Positions 23,787 through 31,506 of a DNA stretch of 64,000 bases are shown in pieces. Below the pieces are notes generated by a model. It ran no database searches. It was not told the origin of the DNA and saw only the letters and a program-made list of their open reading frames with translations. The first letter of the stretch is position 1. Each line of letters begins with the position of its first letter. The DNA comes from Caldatribacterium sp051549785 (lineage in GTDB: Bacteria > Atribacterota > Atribacteria > Atribacterales > Caldatribacteriaceae). The DNA lies in contig NZ_CP189974.1 in assembly GCF_051549785.1 (NCBI RefSeq), positions 558,001 to 622,000 of the forward strand, read 5' to 3'. Both the position numbers and the translations under genes were made by a program.

Positions 23787-24732
23787 AGACCAGTCGCCTC
23801 GCTTCCTCTATGGTCAGTTCCGGGCTTTCTTCGGCAAAACGCACCGCCTCTTCGATGAGTTCCTCGGCTTTTTTCTCGAGGTCTTTCAGGGCTTCTTCGG
23901 GAACGCCTTCGCCAAGGAGGTACTCCCGGAAGCGCTTTATGGGGCAGCGCTCCGTCCACATCCTCACTTCCTCTTTCGTCCGGTACACTCCCTTATCGCT
24001 TTTGGAGTGCCCCTTGAAGCGGTAGGTCCGGGCCTCGATGAGCGTCGGTCCCTCACCTTTTCGGGCCCGATCCACGGCTTCTTTCGTGGCCTCGTACACC
24101 GAAAGAACGTCCATTCCGTCGACCGTAACCCCGGGAATGCCGTAACCCTTTGCCCGCTCGGCGATGTCGGGGATGGCGAAGGCTTTCTTCACCGGAAAGG
24201 ACATGGCGTAGAGGTTGTTCTCGCACAGAAAGACCACCGGGAGCTTGAAGACCGCTGCCAGGTTCACGGCCTCGTGGAACGCTCCGGTGTTGGCCGCTCC
24301 GTCTCCGAAAAAGCACAAGACCACCCGGTTGTTTCTCTGGAGCTTGCACGCCAAAGCTGCCCCAACGGCAATGGGAATGGCCGACCCCACAATGCCTGTG
24401 GCGCCGAGGTTTCCCCCTTCGAGGTCGGCGATGTGCATGGAGCCCCCAAGCCCCAGGCAGTACCCTGTGGCCTTCCCCATGAGTTCGGCCATCATCTTCC
24501 TGACGTCAGCCCCCTTGGCGATGCAATGCCCGTGGCCCCGGTGGGTTGAAGTGATGTAGTCCTCGGGACGAAGCGCAAAACAGGCCCCTGTGGCCACGGC
24601 TTCTTCGCCGATATAAAGGTGGAACGTCCCCCAGATTTTCCCCGCCATATAGAGCTCCTCCGCTTTTTCTTCAAAGCGGCGGATGCAGAGCATCGTGAGG
24701 TACATTTTGAGTTTGTCGCTGACGCTGAGCAT
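23779..24732 (-). CDS. 2-oxoacid dehydrogenase E1 component, alpha subunit
   Basis: A 317-residue TPP-binding subunit. The N-terminal half has IRRFEEKAEELYMAGKIWGT and HRGHGHCIAKGADVRKMMAE; the TPP/Mg motif is FFGDGAANTGAFHEAVNLA with ENNLYAMS; C-terminal RFKGHSKSDKG contains the phosphorylation-loop-type region. It pairs with the E1 beta gene immediately downstream. ATG 24732 lies about 54 bp after the predicted transcription start, leaving room for the palindromes at 24748-24773. Confidence 0.93.
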   Translation of the reverse strand: MLSVSDKLKMYLTMLCIRRFEEKAEELYMAGKIWGTFHLYIGEEAVATGACFALRPEDYITSTHRGHGHCIAKGADVRKMMAELMGKATGYCLGLGGSMHIADLEGGNLGATGIVGSAIPIAVGAALACKLQRNNRVVLCFFGDGAANTGAFHEAVNLAAVFKLPVVFLCENNLYAMSFPVKKAFAIPDIAERAKGYGIPGVTVDGMDVLSVYEATKEAVDRARKGEGPTLIEARTYRFKGHSKSDKGVYRTKEEVRMWTERCPIKRFREYLLGEGVPEEALKDLEKKAEELIEEAVRFAEESPELTIEEARRLVYA

Positions 24733-24747
24733 GACCCTCGCCTCTTT

Positions 24748-24773
24748 TTGAGCAATTTCTCAAATTCATTTGA
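24748..24773 (-). promoter_or_regulatory. Palindromic candidate operator in the E1 leader
   Basis: Two overlapping inverted repeats: TTGAG/CTCAA arms (24748-24752 and 24759-24763) and TCAAAT/ATTTGA arms (24760-24765 and 24768-24773). They fall between the -10 box and the E1 alpha start codon, a position suited to repression. The cognate regulator is unknown. Confidence 0.45.
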
Positions 24774-24792
24774 CCATTAAGCGTTCGTTTCC

Positions 24793-24820
24793 ATTATAGC
24801 GAGGTAGAAGAGAGAAGCAA
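24793..24820 (-). promoter_or_regulatory. Promoter for the E1 alpha-beta genes
   Basis: Minus strand -35 TTGCTT (24815-24820), 16 bp spacer, perfect -10 TATAAT (24793-24798). It is divergent from the promoter at 24901. Confidence 0.7.
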
Positions 24821-24898
24821 GCCGTTCGGGTATTTTTTCTCCTCCATGGTTTTCACAGTCCAGACCTGGAAATTCGGATTTTCTGACGTCCCGGGCCT

Positions 24899-24906
24899 GG
24901 TATAAT
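24899..24906 (+). promoter_or_regulatory. Extended -10 promoter for the glycosylation cluster
   Basis: TGG directly before TATAAT (24901-24906) gives an extended -10; no clear -35. The first start codon lies 12 bp downstream, so the leader is short. Confidence 0.6.
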
Positions 24907-24918
24907 GGTGGCAGAGGT

Positions 24919-26178
24919 TTGCTGGGGGTTGAGAAGTTGCCTCAGGAGGCATCTGAGAAACTCTCGAGTTTCGGGGATTTTCGGCTTTCGGGATCCCTCT
25001 GGGTGGTGCTGTGTGTTGCCCTGGCCCTGAGGTTGCTCTTTGCCTTTACGGTCTTTGGGTTTCCCCCGGATATTGCCTGCTTTGAGGGATGGGCAAAGCA
25101 GGCAGCAGAAGTCGGGCTTTCCCGCTTCTACTTCGGGGAGATGTTCGCCGACTATCCCCCGGGGTACATCTATGTCCTCTTTCTCCTCGGCCACCTGAAG
25201 AGACTCCTCCGTCTTCGGGATTTCTCCCCTCCCTCCCTTGTCCTCCTGAAGCTCCCCGCCATTTTGGCGGATCTCACCCTGGCCGTTCTCCTCTTTACCC
25301 TGGCCAGGAAACGCCTGGGAGGGCCCCGGGCGGAGTTCCTCTTCACCGTCTTTGCCCTGAACCCGGCTGTAGGCCTCGATTCAGCCCTGTGGGGACAGGT
25401 GGATGCCGTCTTCGTCCTCCCCCTTCTTCTCGGAGTACTTTTTCTGCTTGAGCAGAGCATTGAGCTTTCGGCGGTTTTCTTCGCCCTGGCCCTCCTCATA
25501 AAGCCCCAGACCCTCATTTTCTCCCCGCTGTGGCTTTGGGCTTTTCTCAAGCGGAGGAGCCTGGCCGTTGTCTTCCGGAGCGTGCTCCTCGGCCTTGGGG
25601 TTTTTGTACTCCTCTCGCTTCCCTTTTCGCTTCCCCGGGTTCTTGGAATCTACCGGGGTGCGGTGGGGTCGTACCAGTACGCCACCCTCAACGCCTTCAA
25701 CCTCTTTGCCCTCCTTGGGGGCAACTGGGTGCCGGATACCCAGAAAGTCCTTTTCCTCTCCTTCCGGGAATGGGGGTACGTGGCGGTGGGGGCGATTGTG
25801 GTACTGTCGGCGTTTCTCTTTTTCTGGGAGAAAACGGAGGAGCGTTTCCCCATGGTGGCGCTTTTCCTTGCCTTTGCAACTTTTCTCTTTGTGCACCGGA
25901 TGCACGAGCGGTACCTCTTCCCGGCTTTAGTCTTTGCGCCCCTCTGGTACGTTTTCCGGCCGCACAGAGAGGTTCTCATCCTCTTCTTTGGCCTGAGCGC
26001 CACGTTTTTTGTGAACGTCGGCCTCATCCTCCTTTACGGCTTTTTCGGGACGTACCACTTCCCCCGTACTGACTGGCGGCTTCTTCTCGTTTCCGGGGCA
26101 AATCTTGCCCTCTTTGCCTTTTTCCTCTTTCTGGTGTTCCGAAAAACTCCCGGGAAAGGAGCGACCCAGACCCCATGA
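24919..26178 (+). CDS. GT-C fold membrane glycosyltransferase (GT87/mannosyltransferase-like)
   Basis: A 419-residue protein with about ten membrane helices. The first extracytoplasmic loop has FPPDIACFEGWAKQ and FADYPPGYIYVLFLLG; later loops have DSALWGQVDAVFVLPLLLG and HRMHERYLFPALVF. These patterns belong to polyprenyl-phosphate-sugar-using GT-C enzymes. The start is a TTG at 24919 (a second TTG at 24937 is possible), as no ATG or GTG fits before TM1. It overlaps the PMT gene as ATGA. With the downstream PMT, GT2 and GtrA it probably adds sugars on the outer face of the inner membrane; the acceptor is unknown. Confidence 0.8.
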   Translation: MLGVEKLPQEASEKLSSFGDFRLSGSLWVVLCVALALRLLFAFTVFGFPPDIACFEGWAKQAAEVGLSRFYFGEMFADYPPGYIYVLFLLGHLKRLLRLRDFSPPSLVLLKLPAILADLTLAVLLFTLARKRLGGPRAEFLFTVFALNPAVGLDSALWGQVDAVFVLPLLLGVLFLLEQSIELSAVFFALALLIKPQTLIFSPLWLWAFLKRRSLAVVFRSVLLGLGVFVLLSLPFSLPRVLGIYRGAVGSYQYATLNAFNLFALLGGNWVPDTQKVLFLSFREWGYVAVGAIVVLSAFLFFWEKTEERFPMVALFLAFATFLFVHRMHERYLFPALVFAPLWYVFRPHREVLILFFGLSATFFVNVGLILLYGFFGTYHFPRTDWRLLLVSGANLALFAFFLFLVFRKTPGKGATQTP

Positions 26179-27851
26179 CGAGGAAAACCCTTTTCTTCCT
26201 CTTTGCGCTTTCTCTTTTCTCGCTGTTTGTTTCCCTGTACCGCCTCGGTTCTCGGGATGTCCCGAAGACTTTCTGGGAGCCTCAGAGGGTGGGTGAGACC
26301 GTTCTTGTTGATCTGGGGGAGACCCGCAACGTGGGACGCATCTCGTGCTTTTTCGGTCTTCCCCGGGAGAGCACATACCGCATCGAGTACTCCGAGGACG
26401 GGGTGACCTGGAGGAAGGGGCCAGAGATGAAACCCGACTGGGTCTTCCGGTGGGAACACGTTGATGGCCCTTTTTCTGGCCGGTACTTTAGAATCGTCGT
26501 GGAGCAACCCCGGGGGATGCTCGGGGAGATGGCCTTCTTTGAGGCAGGAAGTTCCCGTCCCCTCCCCATTGCCTCGGTGACCGCCCTTTCTGCTTCAGAA
26601 GGGTACGAGCGCCTGTTCGACGAGCAGGCTATCGCCCAGTACGAGCGTTCATACCTCACCGGGACGTACTTTGACGAGATTTACCATGCCCGCACGGCCT
26701 TTGAGCACCTGCACCGCCTCCCCCCGTATGAGTGGACCCATCCACCCCTGGGGAAACTCATCATCGCCCTGGGGGTGGCCCTTTTTGGGATGAACCCCTT
26801 TGGGTGGCGCGTCATGGGGGTGGTCTTTGGGGCGCTCCTTGTCCCCGTGGTGTTCTTCCTAGCCCGCCTCTTCGTGGAGGAACGGTACGCCCTCTTTGCC
26901 TCGGCCCTTTTTGCCTTTGACTTCATGCGCTTTGTGCAGGCCCGGATTGCCACTATTGACACCTATGTGGTCTTTTTCGTGCTCCTTGCCTTCCTCTTTC
27001 TCTTCCGGTACTTTCTCCACGGTGCCGAGGACCGGGAGGGATTGCGGCTGCTTTTCCTCTCGGGGCTTTTCTTCGGTCTTGGGGCGGCGACGAAGTGGAC
27101 GGCTGTGTACGCCGGCCTCGGGATGGCGGTGCTCTTTGTCGTCCATCACGGGCTTCGCGCAAGGAAAAACCCTCTCCACGGAAGGCACTTCCTGCGACGG
27201 GTCTTCCCCTTTGCGATGCTCTTTTTCCTCTTCATCCCCGCCTGCCTGTACTTCCTCTCCTACATCCCGTACCTTCTCGTTCCAGGGCATTCCTTGCGGG
27301 ATATTTTCCGTTACCAGCTCTCCATGTACCGCTACCACCACGACCTCAAGGCAACACACCCCTTCGCCTCCCCCTTCTGGGAGTGGCCGGTCATGGCCCG
27401 GCCCATCTGGCTCTACAAGGGGGAAGGACTTCCGAAGGGGTACATCTCAAGCATCGTGTCCTTTGGCAATCCAGCCCTCTGGTGGATTGGAGGGATTACG
27501 GTCCTTTTCGCCCTTGTGACGCCGGCATTCCTGAAAAGGCGAGGAGTTTTCTGGATCCTTGTGGCCTTCTTTTCGCAGTATGTTCCCTGGATGCTTGTCC
27601 CCCGCATCACCTTCATTTACCATTACTATGGATGCGTGCCCTTTCTGGCGGTGCTCCTTGGAGTGTTCTTCGCCTGGCTGGAGGAGGACAACCCCAGAGC
27701 CAGGATATGGCGGTGGGTGCTCCTTGGTGGTGCGGTGGTGCTTTTTGCCCTTTTCTATCCCATTCTCTCGGGTTTGCCCGTGAGCAGAGCGTATGTGGCC
27801 CGGTTCCTGCGCTGGTTCCCCAGCTGGACCTTTTTCTCGGGAGGGGAGTAG
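26175..27851 (+). CDS. Protein O-mannosyltransferase (PMT, GT39) family with a discoidin-like insert
   Basis: A 558-residue membrane protein. After TM1 (residues 5-23) residues 40-125 read like an F5/8 type C (discoidin) beta-sandwich: VLVDLGETRNVGRISCFFGL, YRIEYSEDGVTWRKG and RYFRIVVEQPRG. The GT39 core follows with YFDEIYHARTAFEHL (acidic catalytic motif near residue 168) and EWTHPPLGKLIIALG, then about ten helices including GAATKWTAVYAG. PMT enzymes transfer mannose from polyprenyl phosphate to Ser/Thr of exported proteins. The discoidin-like domain in the first loop is unusual to my knowledge and may bind glycans or acceptor proteins. Start by ATGA coupling. Confidence 0.87.
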   Translation: MTRKTLFFLFALSLFSLFVSLYRLGSRDVPKTFWEPQRVGETVLVDLGETRNVGRISCFFGLPRESTYRIEYSEDGVTWRKGPEMKPDWVFRWEHVDGPFSGRYFRIVVEQPRGMLGEMAFFEAGSSRPLPIASVTALSASEGYERLFDEQAIAQYERSYLTGTYFDEIYHARTAFEHLHRLPPYEWTHPPLGKLIIALGVALFGMNPFGWRVMGVVFGALLVPVVFFLARLFVEERYALFASALFAFDFMRFVQARIATIDTYVVFFVLLAFLFLFRYFLHGAEDREGLRLLFLSGLFFGLGAATKWTAVYAGLGMAVLFVVHHGLRARKNPLHGRHFLRRVFPFAMLFFLFIPACLYFLSYIPYLLVPGHSLRDIFRYQLSMYRYHHDLKATHPFASPFWEWPVMARPIWLYKGEGLPKGYISSIVSFGNPALWWIGGITVLFALVTPAFLKRRGVFWILVAFFSQYVPWMLVPRITFIYHYYGCVPFLAVLLGVFFAWLEEDNPRARIWRWVLLGGAVVLFALFYPILSGLPVSRAYVARFLRWFPSWTFFSGGE

Positions 27852-27852
27852 G

Positions 27853-28821
27853 ATGGCAGGTGTTCGCTTCTCCGTCGTTATCCCGGTCTTCAACGAGGAG
27901 GAGGTATTGCCGGAGACGTACCGTCGCCTCACAGGGGTCATGGAAGGGCTCTCCGAACCCTATGAACTCGTCTTCGTGAACGATGGGAGCAGGGACAGAA
28001 GTCCCGAAATCCTCGATGACCTTGCCCGGAAGGACCCCCGGGTGCGGGTCATCCACTTCTCCCGGAACTTCGGCCATCAGGCGGCCATCACCGCCGGGAT
28101 GGACTACGCCCGGGGAGAGGCGGTGATCGTCATCGACGCCGACCTCCAGGATCCTCCGGAGGTCATCCCGGAGATGGTGGCGAAATGGCGGGAAGGGTAC
28201 GAGGTCGTCTACGGAAAGCGGGCAAAGCGGGAAGGGGAGACCTTCTTCAAGCGCTTCACCGCTTCCTTCTTCTACCGTTTCCTCCGCGCCGTGACCGATA
28301 TCGACATCCCCCTGGACACGGGAGACTTCCGTCTTGTGGACCGGAAAGTGGTCGAGGTCATGAGGCTTCTGCGGGAGAAGAACCGCTTCATCCGGGGTCT
28401 GGTCGCCTGGGCCGGCTTTCGCCAGACGGCTTTAGAGTACGTCCGGCACAGGCGCTTTGCGGGGACGACGAAGTACCCGCTCCGGAAGATGCTGAAGCTC
28501 GCCTGGGACGGCATCACGGCCTTCTCCAACAAACCCCTGAAGGTCGCCGCCTACCTCGGTTTTGCCCTGTCCTTTTTGAGTTTTGTGTACCTTCTCGTCA
28601 TCGTTGTGACGAAACTCCTGGGGAAGAGCACCGTCCCCGGGTGGGCTTCTTTGGCCGTCATCAACCTCTTCTTCAGTGGGGTTATCCTCATCATTCTCGG
28701 GATCATGGGGGAGTACATCGGGCGGATTTACGACGAGGCCAAGAACCGCCCCCTCTACGTTGTGGACCGCACCAGGGGGTTCGACAAAACGCATGAAGAG
28801 CCTCCGCACGATTCTCGCTGA
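27853..28821 (+). CDS. GT2 polyprenyl-phosphate sugar synthase (DPM1/GtrB-like)
   Basis: A 322-residue glycosyltransferase family 2 protein. The GT-A domain has SVVIPVFNEEEVLPETYRRL, VNDGSRDRSPEIL and the DxD in VIDADLQDPPEVIPEM; two C-terminal helices (VAAYLGFALSFLSFVYLLVI and ASLAVINLFFSGVILIILGI) make it GtrB/ArnC-like. It would load a hexose from a nucleotide sugar onto undecaprenyl phosphate, the donor for the GT-C and PMT proteins upstream. ATG 27853 lies 1 nt after the PMT stop with ggaggggag upstream. Confidence 0.92.
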   Translation: MAGVRFSVVIPVFNEEEVLPETYRRLTGVMEGLSEPYELVFVNDGSRDRSPEILDDLARKDPRVRVIHFSRNFGHQAAITAGMDYARGEAVIVIDADLQDPPEVIPEMVAKWREGYEVVYGKRAKREGETFFKRFTASFFYRFLRAVTDIDIPLDTGDFRLVDRKVVEVMRLLREKNRFIRGLVAWAGFRQTALEYVRHRRFAGTTKYPLRKMLKLAWDGITAFSNKPLKVAAYLGFALSFLSFVYLLVIVVTKLLGKSTVPGWASLAVINLFFSGVILIILGIMGEYIGRIYDEAKNRPLYVVDRTRGFDKTHEEPPHDSR

Positions 28822-29197
28822 TGCCTGGCAGTTTGGGAAGTTCAGCATCGTGGGAGTCCTCAACACCGCCATCGATTTCGGGGTGTTCATGGTCCTCCAC
28901 GGGAAAATGGGCCTCTGGTACCCGGTGAGCCAGGTGATTTCCTACTCCTGCGGGATGACGAATAGCTACCTCCTGAACAAGTTCTGGACCTTCAAAAGCC
29001 GAAGACGTGTGCATTTCACCGAGGTGGCGAAATTCGTCCTTGTGAACCTCGCCGCTTTAGGTATTGCCCTGGGGCTTCTTGCCCTTTTTCGGGGGAAGTA
29101 CGCTTTTGGACCGGCGGAGAGCAAGGTCCTGGCCACTTTGGGGTCGCTTTCCGTGAATTTTCTGGGGAACAGGCTCTGGGTCTTTCGGGAAGGATGA
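28793..29197 (+). CDS. GtrA family membrane protein (putative polyprenyl-linked sugar flippase)
   Basis: A 134-residue protein with four predicted helices and the GtrA pattern: FGKFSIVGVLNTAIDFGVFM, MTNSYLLNKFWTFKSRRR and a C-terminal SVNFLGNRLWVF. GtrA proteins are proposed to flip polyprenyl-phosphate sugars across the inner membrane. ATG 28793 overlaps the GT2 gene by 29 bp; the next gene overlaps as ATGA. Its place between a GtrB-like gene and two GT-C enzymes upstream completes a donor-supply route. Confidence 0.9.
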   Translation: MKSLRTILADAWQFGKFSIVGVLNTAIDFGVFMVLHGKMGLWYPVSQVISYSCGMTNSYLLNKFWTFKSRRRVHFTEVAKFVLVNLAALGIALGLLALFRGKYAFGPAESKVLATLGSLSVNFLGNRLWVFREG

Positions 29198-29646
29198 CGC
29201 AGGATGAGCGCTTCATGCGCCTTGCCCTGAAGGAGGCGGAGCGGGCCTTTTTGGAGGATGAGGTCCCCGTGGGGGCCTGCATCGTGCGGGAGGGCGTGGT
29301 CGTGGCCCTGGGGCACAACCGGAGGGAGGGGACCGATGACGTCACGGCCCATGCAGAAATCGAGGCCATCCGGAAGGCCCAGAGGGTCCTCGGGGACTGG
29401 CGCCTGGAAGGCTGTACTCTGTACGTGACGCTTGAGCCCTGCCTCATGTGTGCCGGGGCCATCATCCAGGCCCGCGTTGCCCGGCTGGTCTTCGGTGCCT
29501 GGGACCCCAAGGGCGGGGTGGCGGGGAGCGTCCTCAATGTCTTTGTCCCCGGCCTTTTCCCGCACAGCGTCTCTGTAACCGGTGGCGTGTGCGCGGAGGA
29601 GTGCGGTGCCCTCCTTCGGAGGTATTTCCAGGGAAAGCGGAAGTAA
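29194..29646 (+). CDS. tadA: tRNA-specific adenosine deaminase
   Basis: A 150-residue zinc deaminase that converts A34 to inosine in tRNA-Arg(ACG). The zinc/catalytic motif TAHAEIEAI (HAE) and the second motif TLEPCLMCAGAIIQAR (PCxxC) are intact, and the C-terminal helix CGALLRRYFQ is standard. It is translationally coupled to gtrA (ATGA), so it probably rides on the glycosylation-cluster transcript rather than sharing its function. Confidence 0.94.
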   Translation: MTQDERFMRLALKEAERAFLEDEVPVGACIVREGVVVALGHNRREGTDDVTAHAEIEAIRKAQRVLGDWRLEGCTLYVTLEPCLMCAGAIIQARVARLVFGAWDPKGGVAGSVLNVFVPGLFPHSVSVTGGVCAEECGALLRRYFQGKRK

Positions 29647-29676
29647 GGGGAGGTTTTTCGGAGGGGAGAGGAGTAT

Positions 29677-30432
29677 ATGGCCGGTGTTTCAGGACACGTG
29701 GCGCTGGTGACCGGTGGGAGCCGGGGAATCGGCAGGGCCGTTTCGGTTTTCCTTGCCCGGGAAGGGGCAAAGGTGGCGGTGAACTACCACCGTCACCGCG
29801 AGGCGGCCGAAGAGGTGGTGGCGGAAATCCAGAAAAGCGGGGGAGTGGCCAAAGCCTTCCAGGCCGATGTGCAGAACGCTCAGGCAGTGGAAGCGATGGT
29901 GGAGGCCGTCGCCAGGACTCTGGGGGCTCCGGATATCCTTGTGGCCAACGCCGGTATAGGAGACCCGGACTACCGGGGGGCCTGGAACCTGAAGGAAGAG
30001 GACTGGGACCGGATGATTGCCGTAAACCTCAAGGGGGTGTACCTTGCGGTCCGGGCAGTGCTGCCCTTCATGGTGGAGAAACGATGGGGGAGGATTGTGG
30101 CCATCGCCTCCACCTCTGGCCTTACGGGAGGGACCTCGGGCATCCACTATGCCGCCTCAAAAGGTGGGGTCATCGCTTTATGCAAGGCCTTGGCCCGGGA
30201 ATGCGCCCCCCTCGGCATAACGGTGAACGTCGTTGCCCCAAGTAAAATCGACACCGACCTCCTGCGCTCGGTCACTCAGGAAGAGCACATCCCCAGGCTC
30301 CTTGCGCAGATTCCGGTGGGGAGGCTGGGGCGCCCCGAGGACATCGCCCGGGCGGTGCTCTTTTTCGCCGCCGAGGAGGCCGATTACCTCACCGGCCAGG
30401 TCCTCGTGGTCTCCGGGGGATATGGTTCGTAG
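29677..30432 (+). CDS. SDR family oxidoreductase (FabG-like)
   Basis: A 251-residue classical short-chain dehydrogenase: TGGSRGIGRAV cofactor loop (residues 12-22), VANAGIGDPDY (NAG), IASTSGLTGG with the catalytic Ser, YAASKGG (YxxxK) and LGRPEDIARAVLFF with C-terminal GQVLVVSGGYGS. NYHRHREAAEEV after the second strand suggests an NADP(H) preference. It could be a 3-oxoacyl-ACP reductase or another alcohol/ketone reductase; no other fatty-acid genes are nearby. It starts 30 bp after tadA with ggagaggag upstream. Confidence 0.88.
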   Translation: MAGVSGHVALVTGGSRGIGRAVSVFLAREGAKVAVNYHRHREAAEEVVAEIQKSGGVAKAFQADVQNAQAVEAMVEAVARTLGAPDILVANAGIGDPDYRGAWNLKEEDWDRMIAVNLKGVYLAVRAVLPFMVEKRWGRIVAIASTSGLTGGTSGIHYAASKGGVIALCKALARECAPLGITVNVVAPSKIDTDLLRSVTQEEHIPRLLAQIPVGRLGRPEDIARAVLFFAAEEADYLTGQVLVVSGGYGS

Positions 30433-30497
30433 CGGTGTGGAGAAGCCTTTTCAGGAGGGTATCGTAGATCGGCCTCGTCCTGAGGGGTTAAAGGTTC

Positions 30498-30880
30498 CGA
30501 GGGCCCCTCTCTCCCCAGAGAAAGACCACCGAAGGCACCGAGGATGCCACCCGCGAACTTCACAAGAAGAATCCGCCACCACACGGCCTGGAGTTTCCCT
30601 GAAAGTACGCCTTTCACGTAGGGAATGCCGCTTCCTGCAGCCAGGGTTCAAAGCGCACCAGGTACCCCACCACCCATCCGAGGAATCCCAAAAACGCCAG
30701 CCATGCCAGGGCAAGGAGTACGCTCTCCCGGGCGAGGGTGAGAACTTGCTCGCTTACGCTCGAGGCCTGCCCAAGGAGGTACCGATAAAGAACCGTGACC
30801 ATTCCTGCCACAAAACCCAAAGGCGCCCCTTCTCCAAGGCGGGCGATGTGCCTTATAGGGAACAGAGAAGATGTGCGCAT
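30498..30880 (-). pseudogene. Truncated, frameshifted ClC chloride channel
   Basis: From ATG 30880 the frame gives APLGFVAGMVTVLYRYLLGQ, LALAWLAFLGFLGWVVGY and LVRFEP, then shifts near 30640 and continues AAGSGIPYVKGVLSGKLQAV, WWRILLVKFAGGILGA and GGLSLGREGPS, where homology stops at about 30498. GSGIP and GREGP are the anion-selectivity motifs of ClC proteins. Only about 125 of 400 or more residues remain, so it is a dead fragment. A TATAAT promoter remains upstream at 30919-30924. Confidence 0.8.
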
Positions 30881-30918
30881 TGTTCATCACCTGCCTGGAA
30901 AAAGCCCACGGAGCTGAT

Positions 30919-30924
30919 ATTATA
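30919..30924 (-). promoter_or_regulatory. -10 box upstream of the ClC remnant
   Basis: Perfect TATAAT on the minus strand, about 40 bp before the remnant's ATG. No convincing -35. The 220 bp from here to the TspO remnant hold nothing recognisable. Confidence 0.4.
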
Positions 30925-31146
30925 CCTGAAAGCCCGGGAAAGGGGAGCGGACGAATCGTACAAGCTTTTGAACCCTTCCTCCATCTCCCTGCAATCTCAA
31001 TCCTGCATGCTGCATCCAGAACACGTGAAAGGAGTTCCGGTATGGCCCTGGCTGGGCCACCCCCTGGAGCCTACGAGAGTGCTGTCCGGGAGCCTCCCTC
31101 CCCTCTCCAGAAAAGCCGGAAGCAACACTCTCCTTTTTGTCCTGGG

Positions 31147-31420
31147 TCAGTTCAGCCTCAGGATGGCGGCGTTGAGGAGGGTCGCCAGGGAAACCCATCC
31201 AAGGTAGGGAAGAAGAAGGTACGAGCCCACAGGAGACACCCTGGAAAAGAGCAGTACGTTCCCAAGGATGAGCGCCCAGAGGATTAGGATATCCACCAGG
31301 GCTCAAGCGGGATTGCGCAGGCCGCGCAAGAAGGACCAGAGGACGTTTGCGGCAAGCTGCACAAACGACAACTTTCCCTTTCAGGCGAGCAACATGCCCT
31401 GGAGGATTGTACCACAAGGG
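31147..31420 (-). pseudogene. TspO/MBR family remnant
   Basis: Minus-strand translation gives KLSFVQLAANVLWSFL and RGLRNPA, a TGA, then ALVDILILWALILGNVLLFS and YLLLPYLGWVSLATLLNAAI before the stop at 31147. This is the C-terminal half of a TspO (tryptophan-rich sensory protein) with its NVLWSF and LPYLxWVSxAT motifs. A short TILQGMLLA match upstream ends in another stop. At least two in-frame stops and loss of the N-terminus show decay. Confidence 0.7.
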
Positions 31421-31464
31421 CGGGGTTTCTGAGTCTCTTGGGTAGAAGAAAGCCGCCAGCGTTT

Positions 31465-31473
31465 CTGGTAATA
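31465..31473 (+). promoter_or_regulatory. Extended -10 promoter for the MCP gene
   Basis: TGG followed by TAATAT at 31468-31473, about 34 bp before the chosen start codon; no obvious -35. Confidence 0.45.
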
Positions 31474-31506
31474 TACCCCCAGAGTCCAGCATGGGGGGTG
31501 TGGAAG

